Shown here: positions 32,496-40,220 of the stretch, piece after piece
Position numbering within the stretch: position 1 is the stretch's first letter
Layout: each line of letters begins with the position of its first letter
Source of the DNA: CAYLUN01 sp964386865
GTDB taxonomy: Bacteria; Verrucomicrobiota; Kiritimatiellia; RFP12; UBA1067
Direction of reading: 5' to 3'
Assembly: GCA_964386865.1 (NCBI GenBank)
Contig: CAYLUN010000002.1
Span: 62,001-126,000, forward strand
DNA length: 64,000 bases
Notes under the pieces: generated by a model
Told to the model about the DNA's origin: nothing
Seen by the model: the letters and a program-made list of their open reading frames with translations, nothing else
Databases searched by the model: none
Translations under genes and position numbers: made by a program

Positions 32496-35072
32496 TTACC
32501 TTCTCCCCGCGTAGGTCTGGCGCAGGTGCTTGATCGTGAGCGCCTTCGCGAACTGGCCGAAGGTCGCGTCCGAGTCCTTGGGCGTGAAGGTGAGCGTGAC
32601 GGGGCGGCCGGGGAAGAGCGCGAAGCTGTTGTCGTCGAACTCGCCGCGGACGCCGCTGGCGTTGGCCCACACGAAGAAGGCGGGCTTGTCGGTCGTGAGG
32701 GTCACGGTCCACTTGCCTCCGCGCTCGGCCGGAATCGCGTCGACGCGGGCGTCGCCCAAGTCGCAGCGCTTGAAGAAATTGAAGTACCACTCGTTGCGGT
32801 ACTTCACGGTCTTGCCGTCCACCTGGGCGGTCAGCGCGACTTCGAGGAAGCGCTGCTCCAGCTCCGTGTCGGCGCCGAAGTCGGACACCGGCAGCTTGCC
32901 GAGCAGCAGCGCCGAGCGCGGGGCTACCTCGGCGGACAAGGTCTTAGTGCCGAGCTTGCGGCCGTCGAAGCCCCACAGCTCGACCGCAGCTTCGGCCCGC
33001 GCCGGCGCGGCGTAGTCATTGACCGCCCACACCTCGATGTTGGTCGGGTCGTTGTCGGTCGGCACGACCATGACGGCGACGGGCGCGTAGAAGCGCTTGG
33101 CCTGGTACTGCAGGTGCTTCCACTTGCCGCCGTACTCGACGCTCGACCACGAGGCGACCGGCCAGTTGTCGTTGAGCTGCCAGAAGAGGGTGCCCATGCA
33201 ACGCGGCTGCAGGTGGCGCCACGCTTCGACGCCGGTCTTGATCGCCAGCGCCTGCTGCACCTGCGAGAGGTAGAGCACGCTCTCGTAGCCTTCGGGGAAG
33301 CGGAAGTAGCGGGCCATGGTCTCCATGATGCGGGCGTTGCCGCCGACGTTCTTCTGGTGGTGCTCGAAGTCCGGCGCGGTGGGGTTCATCTGATCCGGCG
33401 CGACGTAGGTCTTGGCGACGTCGGGAGAGGAAAAGGACTGGAAGCCGAACTCGGAGCAGAAGCGGGGCTTGACGCTGTAGAAGGCCGAGAAGTTTTTGTT
33501 CTCGTGCCAGACGGTCCAGTAGTGCATGTCGCCGCGGTTGTCGTCGTGCCAGGCGTCGCTGAAGTCGCCGGGGCCCGCGCAGGGCGAGGAGGGCCAGAAC
33601 ATGCGGCTGGGGTCGCACTTCGCCACGGTCTCGCTCAGCGTGCGGCTGAGGCGGTCGTAGTTGAGCAGGTAGAGGTCGCGGTTCTTCTTGCTCGGCTCGA
33701 ACCACGTGAGCGCGCCGATGCACTCGTTGTCGCCGCACCACAGGGCGATGCAGGCGTGGTCGCGCAGGCGGCGGAGCTGGTGGGTCAGCTCGGCCTCGAC
33801 CTCGCCCAAGAAGGCGCGGTCCGAGGGGTACAGCGCGCAGGAGAACATGAAGTCGTGCCAGACCAACAGCCCCAGCTCGTCGCAGGTCTCGTAGAAGCAG
33901 TCGCTCTCGAACTGGCCGCCGCCCCAGAGGCGAACCATGTTCATGTGCGCGGCCTTGGCGGAGCCGAGCAGGTCGCGGTAGCGCTCGGGCGTCTGGCGGG
34001 CGGTCATGGCGTCGCAGGGGATCCAGTTCGCGCCCTTGCAGTAGAGGTCCACACCGTTGACGCGGAAAGTCATGCTCATGCCGGGCTTGGCGCTCTTGTT
34101 TTTCTCGTCGACCGGGTCAGCCTTGTTGATCACCTCGATCGTCCGCAGGCCGAGCTTGCGCGACAGGGCGCCGTCGCCCACCGTTACGGCCAGATCGTAG
34201 AGGGCCTGCTCGCCCGCCCCGCTGGGCCACCAGAGGCGGGGGCTGCGGATCGTGACCGCGGCGCTGACGCGGTTCGCGCCGGGCTTGAGCGACACGGGGA
34301 CCTGCGCGTTGGCCTCGCCCAGCTTGACGGTCAGCTCGGTGTCGCCGCCTGCGGGAGAGGTGACTTCGGCTGTGACCGTCACGTCGCAGCGGCCCGGCTG
34401 GTGCTGCTGGTCGCAGGACACGTAGTCCACGCGCGCCACATCCGTGCCGATTAGCTCGGTCTTCCCCGCGAAGCCGGTCGCCATCAAGGCGATGCCCCAG
34501 TCCCAGCCGCCGTGGCAGGCGGGCTTGCGTATCAGGTTGATGTGCTTGACCGTGGCGTTGTCCACGATGGGGAGCTGGAAGGGAAGCAGCTTCGCGCGCT
34601 CCTCCGTGACCAGCTCCGCGCTCTTGAATAAGGCGGTGATCGTGTTCTTGCCGGACCTGAGCAGCGGCTTGACCTCGAAATCGTAGCGGCGGAAGCGGTT
34701 GCCGGTTTCGCCGACCTTCTGGCCGTTGATGCTGAGCACGCAGAAGGTGTCGACGTGCTCGAGGCGCAGGCAGACGGACTTGCGGGCCAGCAGAGAGTCC
34801 GGCACGTCGAAACTGCGCTCGACGAGCCAGTCCTTTCGGCCCACCCACTGGATCTCGTTTTCATTGCGGCCGAAGTAGGGGTCGGGGATCAGCTGGGCGG
34901 CGAGCAGGGCGCTGTGAACGTCGCCGGGAACTTGAATGGGGATCGGGGCCTGGTCGCCGTCCGCCTGGCGGACTGACCACGCGCCTGCCAGGTCCAGCGT
35001 GTCCGCGCACGCCCAGCTCATGACCAAACCGCACACAAGCGACACTGCCAGCATCCAGCGCATCATCCTCAT
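32496..35072 (-). CDS. Secreted beta-mannosidase, GH2
   Basis: An 858-residue exported exo-glycosidase that removes beta-linked mannose. A signal peptide (MLAVSLVCGLVMSWACA) is followed by a sugar-binding jelly-roll (WLVERSFDVPDSL, CLRLEHVDTF, FRRYDFEV), an immunoglobulin-like domain and a TIM barrel. The acid/base is Glu450 in WCGDNE and the nucleophile Glu541 in CSEFGFQSF; KGANWIPCD and LNDNWPVASWSSVEY are typical beta-mannosidase segments. ATG 35072 is chosen because AAAGGGAG is upstream and the signal peptide follows. The HAD gene downstream and two GH38-like genes elsewhere point to mannose-rich substrates. Confidence 0.92.
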   Translation of the reverse strand: MRMMRWMLAVSLVCGLVMSWACADTLDLAGAWSVRQADGDQAPIPIQVPGDVHSALLAAQLIPDPYFGRNENEIQWVGRKDWLVERSFDVPDSLLARKSVCLRLEHVDTFCVLSINGQKVGETGNRFRRYDFEVKPLLRSGKNTITALFKSAELVTEERAKLLPFQLPIVDNATVKHINLIRKPACHGGWDWGIALMATGFAGKTELIGTDVARVDYVSCDQQHQPGRCDVTVTAEVTSPAGGDTELTVKLGEANAQVPVSLKPGANRVSAAVTIRSPRLWWPSGAGEQALYDLAVTVGDGALSRKLGLRTIEVINKADPVDEKNKSAKPGMSMTFRVNGVDLYCKGANWIPCDAMTARQTPERYRDLLGSAKAAHMNMVRLWGGGQFESDCFYETCDELGLLVWHDFMFSCALYPSDRAFLGEVEAELTHQLRRLRDHACIALWCGDNECIGALTWFEPSKKNRDLYLLNYDRLSRTLSETVAKCDPSRMFWPSSPCAGPGDFSDAWHDDNRGDMHYWTVWHENKNFSAFYSVKPRFCSEFGFQSFSSPDVAKTYVAPDQMNPTAPDFEHHQKNVGGNARIMETMARYFRFPEGYESVLYLSQVQQALAIKTGVEAWRHLQPRCMGTLFWQLNDNWPVASWSSVEYGGKWKHLQYQAKRFYAPVAVMVVPTDNDPTNIEVWAVNDYAAPARAEAAVELWGFDGRKLGTKTLSAEVAPRSALLLGKLPVSDFGADTELEQRFLEVALTAQVDGKTVKYRNEWYFNFFKRCDLGDARVDAIPAERGGKWTVTLTTDKPAFFVWANASGVRGEFDDNSFALFPGRPVTLTFTPKDSDATFGQFAKALTIKHLRQTYAGRR

Positions 35073-35158
35073 AGGCACTCCCTTTACGGCCACCGCCGCG
35101 TCCGCCAGCCTTGGGGCTGCGCGGCGTTGCGAACTGGCACGGACCTTGAATGCCTGCT

Positions 35159-35187
35159 AAGGTATCGGATTGCGTTCCGCCCGTCAA
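35159..35187 (-). promoter_or_regulatory. Candidate promoter for the beta-mannosidase gene
   Basis: Minus strand: TTGACG (35187-35182), 17-base spacer, TACCTT (35164-35159), giving a leader of about 80 bases. Confidence 0.5.
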
Positions 35188-35320
35188 ACTCCGTGTTTGC
35201 GGCGAGCGGACTCCAATTACCGCTACCCATTTTTTCGCCCACTGTGTAAAATGGCGCTTATCGAACAAGGTTCGCGGCCTGTCCTGCTGGAGCGGGGCGG
35301 GCGGTTGCGGAGACACGGGA

Positions 35321-36172
35321 ATGACGAAAACGGCCATGCGGATTGTGCTGGGGGGGGTGCGGGGGTCGATCCCTCTGGCGCATCCCGGGTTCACGCGGTT
35401 CGGCGGCGCCACCACCTGCGTGCTGGTCGACAACGGGGCGGGCGGGCGCATCGTCCTCGACGCGGGCTCGGGGCTGCGGACGCTGCAGCCGCTGCTCGCG
35501 ACGTCCAGCGCGGAGCAGCCCGTGCTGATGCTCTTCACGCACTACCACCTCGACCACCTGATCGGTCTGCCCCCGTTCGGGCCGCTTTACGATCCGGCGT
35601 GGCACGTCATTATCGCGGCGCCGCCGCGCGAGGGCGTGACGGCGGAGCAGGCGATCCGGCGCCTGACGGACAAGCCGTTCTGGCCTGCCCCGTTCCGCGC
35701 GCAGCGCCGGTACCTCGTGCTGCCGGAGACCTGCGGTGGGAAGCCCTTTCAGCACGGCCCGTTCGACGTCCGCTGGTGCGCCGTGCACCACGCCAACGGC
35801 TGCCACGCCTACCGGATCGACGAGCGCGCGTCCGGCGCCTCCATGGTTTTCGCCACCGATCTCGAGTGGGGCTCGTCGAGCGAGCAGGAGCGGGCCGACC
35901 TCCTCCGCCTGTGCACCGAGCCCGGCCCCGTCGACGTGCTGATCTTGGAGGGGCACGACGATATGGAGAGCCCCGCGGGCTGGGGGCACAGCACGTGGCA
36001 GCAGGCGGTGCAGGTGGCGCAGCAGGTGCGGGCGCGGCGGCTGGTCATCACGCACCTCGCGCCGGACGACGACGACGCGACGCTGACGGCGCGCGGCCGG
36101 CGCATCCGCGCGGCCATGCCTCATGCGTGCCTCGGCAGGCAGGGGATGAGCATCGCGTGGCGGAAAGGATAG
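35321..36172 (+). CDS. Metallo-beta-lactamase-fold hydrolase
   Basis: A 283-residue cytosolic MBL-fold protein. VRGSIPLAHPGFTRFGGATTCVLV is the N-terminal segment of the RNase Z/PhnP-like group, THYHLDHLIGLP is the HxHxDH zinc motif, and later ligands include His in the AVHHANG region, FATDLEW and VITHLAPDD. This subgroup hydrolyses phosphodiesters or similar esters. Start ATG 35321 is uncertain; ATG 35336 would give MRIVLGGVRGS. The next gene, a cyclase-like protein, starts eight bases after its stop, so a shared cyclic-nucleotide role is possible but unproven. Confidence 0.82.
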   Translation: MTKTAMRIVLGGVRGSIPLAHPGFTRFGGATTCVLVDNGAGGRIVLDAGSGLRTLQPLLATSSAEQPVLMLFTHYHLDHLIGLPPFGPLYDPAWHVIIAAPPREGVTAEQAIRRLTDKPFWPAPFRAQRRYLVLPETCGGKPFQHGPFDVRWCAVHHANGCHAYRIDERASGASMVFATDLEWGSSSEQERADLLRLCTEPGPVDVLILEGHDDMESPAGWGHSTWQQAVQVAQQVRARRLVITHLAPDDDDATLTARGRRIRAAMPHACLGRQGMSIAWRKG

Positions 36173-36179
36173 CCGAACT

Positions 36180-36983
36180 GTGCCGAATATCTCGTTCAAC
36201 TACTCGCAGGCCGCAGCCAACCCCGCCCAGTACGGCGCAGGCGTCACCTTTAACGCCCTTAGAAAGGCGGAGTTCGACACCTTTAGCCCCAGCGTGCTGG
36301 GGCTGGGAGACATCTCGCGCGACGGCGAGTACGTGCAGGCGCTGGCCGCCTTCTTCGACCTCGACGGGTTCACCGATTTCTGCAGCCAGGTGGATTCGCA
36401 CCTCGTTATCCCGGAGTTCCTCACGCGCTACCTGAACTGGCTGTTCGCCTCGCTCGCCGAGGAGTTCCGCGAGAGCGAAGAGGGCGGCACCGTGCGGCTC
36501 TGGAGCTGCCTGCCGTTCTACGCCAAGTTTCTCGGCGACGGAATTCTGTTCCTGTGGGCGACAGACCAGTGCCGCGGCCTTCCGGGCAGAGTCAACATCG
36601 CGCAGAGCCTGCTGGCCATCACGAACGCCTATGCGGGCCAGTTCGTCGTCGACATCCGCAAGGCCGTCAGCAATCCGCCGAGGCGGCTGCGCTGCGGCAT
36701 CGCCCTCGGCCAGATCATCTCGATCGGCGGCGGCGCCGACTACGTGGGCACCTGCATCAACGTGGCGTCGCGGCTCCAGAAGCTCAGCAGCCTCTCCTTT
36801 GCGATCTCGCGCCGGGGGTTCGACCTGGGCGATTCGCCGGACTTCGAGGGCTCGCTGCGGTCGTATCTGGTGCTCAAGAAGACCGAGATCCGCAGCATCG
36901 GCCTGCAGGAGTTGGTCTATGTCCGCAAGGACGAGTTCGCCGCCATGAGCGCGAGCGAGAAGCTCGCCTTCCGCGATCCGTGA
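36180..36983 (+). CDS. Adenylate/guanylate cyclase-like protein
   Basis: A 267-residue protein that is essentially a single class III nucleotide cyclase domain. The first metal site is in AFFDLDGFTDFC, the second in FLGDGILFLW, and GTCINVASRLQKL holds the Asn and Arg that position the ribose and triphosphate. With both metal aspartates and the N/R pair present it may be active, but purine-selecting residues cannot be assigned by eye. The GTG start at 36180 follows GGAAAGGAT, which overlaps the stop of the MBL gene. There is no membrane segment or sensor domain. Confidence 0.8.
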   Translation: MPNISFNYSQAAANPAQYGAGVTFNALRKAEFDTFSPSVLGLGDISRDGEYVQALAAFFDLDGFTDFCSQVDSHLVIPEFLTRYLNWLFASLAEEFRESEEGGTVRLWSCLPFYAKFLGDGILFLWATDQCRGLPGRVNIAQSLLAITNAYAGQFVVDIRKAVSNPPRRLRCGIALGQIISIGGGADYVGTCINVASRLQKLSSLSFAISRRGFDLGDSPDFEGSLRSYLVLKKTEIRSIGLQELVYVRKDEFAAMSASEKLAFRDP

Positions 36984-37033
36984 GGAGCGTGAGAGCGATG
37001 GCGCGCGGTTGGAGATCTACAAGGAGAGCGGTT

Positions 37034-40000
37034 ATGATGGCAAGCGTGTGGCAGGTGGTTGCGGCGATGCGCCGTCAACTCGGGGCGGGAGCTTTCAACG
37101 CGGCGGCACTCGCGGTTACCATGGGCGCGGCAGGCGCGGCCTGCGCGGGCAGTTACACGAACTCCGCGACCGGCAACTGGTCCGAGAGCGGCAGTTGGGC
37201 CGGCGCGGCTCCGGGGGCTGGCGGCGCGGCGGACACGGAGATCGTGTTCAGTTCATCAGGTGTCAACAGCACGAACAATCTCGGCAACTTCTTGCTCAAC
37301 CGGCTGGAGTTCGCGGCGGGCGCTGCCACGCTGTCGGGCAACGCGCTTGTGTTTACCAACAACGGCGCGACCGGGCCTCAGATCTTCAACGCCTGCGGCT
37401 ACTTGGTGACGAACACGACGCCGATCGTGCTGGGCAGCGACACCACGGTGTATACATCCAACAGCATCACGCTCAACGGCCTGATCAGCGGCAAGTGCGG
37501 CCTCGTCAAGACAGGCCCTTACAATCTGACGCTGACGAACAACAACACCTATGTGGGAACGACGCATGTCTCCGCGGGTACGCTCATCTACCAGTCGCCC
37601 GGCAAGGATCAGCCGGTGCTGAGCACCAATTTCACGGTTCTGGCCGGTGCGACGCTGCGCCTCATTGGAAACGCGAACCCCTACTGGATTGCCCCCGCCA
37701 GCAGCGTCTTCACGGTACAGAGCAACGCCACCTTTGCGATTGAAGTGAACGCCATGCAATGCGGCTATCTGAACGCCCCGAGCGGCGCGACGGTGACCGG
37801 CAGTCCGCAACTCATGGGCTTGGACAAGGCGGCCCAGAAGACGGCAGTCCTCGGCTCGCTGAACCTCGATAGGATCATTCTCGTGCAGTCCGGCGCGACG
37901 CCCACGCAGACCGTCCGCTTCGACGGCACGGGCGCGGGCCTTAAGATCGGTACGGACTCGCTTAAGCCGTTCTCGTGGCGCAACAGCGGTGCGACGGGGC
38001 TGCTCACCTACAACATGGACATAGCCGACAGCCCTGCGGCCGCCGTAGACCTGCTCGTCCCGTGGCTGAATATCCGGCCCAATGCGACCGGGATCGCGTT
38101 CGTCAAGCAGGGAGCGGGCGTCATGCAGCTCAACATGCTGGATTGGACGGGGGGTACGGCTAACTCAAACGCCCCTGTCGCCTGCACGGTCAGCGGCGGC
38201 ACGCTGGTGCTGAACACGAGCGCGTACAACGGGGTCGGCGTCAACTTCGCGGGCCTCACAGTGAGCAACGGCGCGACGCTGCAAGTGGGCGCCGGCGGCA
38301 CGACGGGCGCGATTTTCACGAACGTGGCCAACGAGGGCACCGTGGCCTTCAACCGGTCCGACGCCTACACCTTTGGCAAAGTGATCTCCGGCTCGGGCGG
38401 CGTGGTTCAGAAGGGCGCGGGCACGCTGACGCTGACCGGCGCGAACACTTACGGCGGCGCGACGGCCGTGCAGGCGGGCACGCTCCTCGTCAACGCGCCG
38501 GGCTCGCTGAGTGGCAGCGGCGAGGTGGCCGTCACGGGCGGCAGCATCCTGGGCGGAAGCGGCAGCATCAGCGGGCCGGTCACGCTCGCGGCGGGCGCCG
38601 CGCTGGTGCCGGGCGGCACCAACGCGGTCGGCACGCTGACCTTGGCAAGCGACCTGTCGCTCAACGGCAACAGCCTGCCTTTCGACCTTTCGTCGGTCGC
38701 GGGCACGTGCGACCAGCTTCCGGTCACGGGTGTGCTGGTGCTGAACGGCGCGAACACGATCGCCCTCTCGTTCCCCAGCGGCACGCCTCCGGCTGGCACC
38801 TACACGCTGATGACCTATGCTTCCAAAACCGGATCCGGAACGCTGGCGCTGAACACGTTCTATCCGAACGCGACGCTGACGGTCGGCGACACGAGCGCGA
38901 CGCTGACCGTCACCGGCCCCGGCATCACCTACCTGAAGTGGACAGGCAGCGCGTCGGGCGTTTGGGACACGACGACCACGAACTGGACGCGAGACGGTGC
39001 CGCGTCCGTTTACGCGGACGGCGACGCGGTGATGTTTGACGACACCGCGACAGGGAATTTCACCATCAGAAGTGAGACCGCGGTCTCGCCCTCCTCGGTG
39101 ACGTTTAACAACAGCGTCAGCAACTACACCCTGTCCGCCAGCATCGACGGCACGAATACGGCCGTGTTCAAACTCGGCACGAGCCTGGCAACCCTCACTG
39201 GCACGAACACCTACGGCGGAGGAACGACGTTCAGCGCGGGCACGTTGAGCATCAACGCCTACACCAACCTGCCGGCCAGCGGCGGGCTGACGTTCAGTGG
39301 CGGCACGTTGGGACTCACGGGGTTTGGCGTCACGAGTCTCGATAAGTATGCCGTTAACTGGGGCAGTTTCAACGGCGGGCTGAACATCACCAACCTCAAC
39401 GCCAGCCTGACGGTGACCAACGCCATCGGCGGTAGCGGTAGCCTGACCAAGGCGGGCATGGGCACGCTGGTGCTCCTGGGCACGAACACCTACAGCGGCG
39501 GCACGATCGTGAGCGCCGGAGCGGTGCGTATCAGCAGCGAGAGCGGCGTCGGCTCCGGAGCGATCAACATGACAGGGTACAACTGCCAGCTGGATCTCAT
39601 GGGCGGGCTCAACATGAACAACGCGATTACGATCCGGGGCGTGGGCGTAGCCAACTCCGTGGGCTCCCTGCAGTCCTACACCGGCACCAGCAACACCTGG
39701 AGCGGCCCCATCACGCTTGGGGATAGCGGCGCCCGACTCGGAGGGGCGAACGCCACACTGACGGTCAGCGGCGTGATCGCAGGTAATGTCTCGCTGGTCA
39801 AGGCTGGCAACGGCACGTTGGCACTCGCCAACACGAACACCACCTGCGGCAGTTTCACCGTCAACGGCGGCACGCTGGCGGTGAGCGGCACCGGCACGCT
39901 GGGTGTCAACAGCACGAACATCCTGGTGAACGCCGGCACGCTGGCGCTGTCGAACTCGGTCTGCATCGCCGACACCGCCACGCTTCGGATCGCGAACGGC

Positions 40001-40198
40001 GGCGGCGCGAAGGTGAGCCTTGCTGCGGGCGTGGACGAGTCTGTGGGTGCCCTCTGGTTCGGCGGCAAGCAGAAGCCGCGCGGCACCTATGGCGCGACGG
40101 GCAGCGGCGCGAGTGTGACGGACGACGAGCATTTTGCGGGCGGCGGCCTGCTGACCGTCTTGCACGGTAACGGCGGGACGCTGATCAGGTTGAACTGA
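37034..40198 (+). CDS. Autotransporter-associated beta-strand repeat protein
   Basis: A 1054-residue secreted, Thr/Gly/Asn-rich beta-helix protein. After a signal peptide (NAAALAVTMGAAGAACA) it carries repeated passenger motifs of the PATR type: LTGANTYGGATAVQAGTLLVN, LTGTNTYGGGTTFSAGTLSIN, LLGTNTYSGGTIVSAGAVRIS. No C-terminal autotransporter barrel or PEP-CTERM tail is present; it ends GGGLLTVLHGNGGTLIRLN. Probably a surface or extracellular adhesion or scaffold protein exported by a route not visible here. AAGGAG seven bases before ATG 37034 sets the start. Confidence 0.88.
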   Translation: MMASVWQVVAAMRRQLGAGAFNAAALAVTMGAAGAACAGSYTNSATGNWSESGSWAGAAPGAGGAADTEIVFSSSGVNSTNNLGNFLLNRLEFAAGAATLSGNALVFTNNGATGPQIFNACGYLVTNTTPIVLGSDTTVYTSNSITLNGLISGKCGLVKTGPYNLTLTNNNTYVGTTHVSAGTLIYQSPGKDQPVLSTNFTVLAGATLRLIGNANPYWIAPASSVFTVQSNATFAIEVNAMQCGYLNAPSGATVTGSPQLMGLDKAAQKTAVLGSLNLDRIILVQSGATPTQTVRFDGTGAGLKIGTDSLKPFSWRNSGATGLLTYNMDIADSPAAAVDLLVPWLNIRPNATGIAFVKQGAGVMQLNMLDWTGGTANSNAPVACTVSGGTLVLNTSAYNGVGVNFAGLTVSNGATLQVGAGGTTGAIFTNVANEGTVAFNRSDAYTFGKVISGSGGVVQKGAGTLTLTGANTYGGATAVQAGTLLVNAPGSLSGSGEVAVTGGSILGGSGSISGPVTLAAGAALVPGGTNAVGTLTLASDLSLNGNSLPFDLSSVAGTCDQLPVTGVLVLNGANTIALSFPSGTPPAGTYTLMTYASKTGSGTLALNTFYPNATLTVGDTSATLTVTGPGITYLKWTGSASGVWDTTTTNWTRDGAASVYADGDAVMFDDTATGNFTIRSETAVSPSSVTFNNSVSNYTLSASIDGTNTAVFKLGTSLATLTGTNTYGGGTTFSAGTLSINAYTNLPASGGLTFSGGTLGLTGFGVTSLDKYAVNWGSFNGGLNITNLNASLTVTNAIGGSGSLTKAGMGTLVLLGTNTYSGGTIVSAGAVRISSESGVGSGAINMTGYNCQLDLMGGLNMNNAITIRGVGVANSVGSLQSYTGTSNTWSGPITLGDSGARLGGANATLTVSGVIAGNVSLVKAGNGTLALANTNTTCGSFTVNGGTLAVSGTGTLGVNSTNILVNAGTLALSNSVCIADTATLRIANGGGAKVSLAAGVDESVGALWFGGKQKPRGTYGATGSGASVTDDEHFAGGGLLTVLHGNGGTLIRLN

Positions 40199-40220
40199 CG
40201 GCGATTCTGACTGCGGGGGG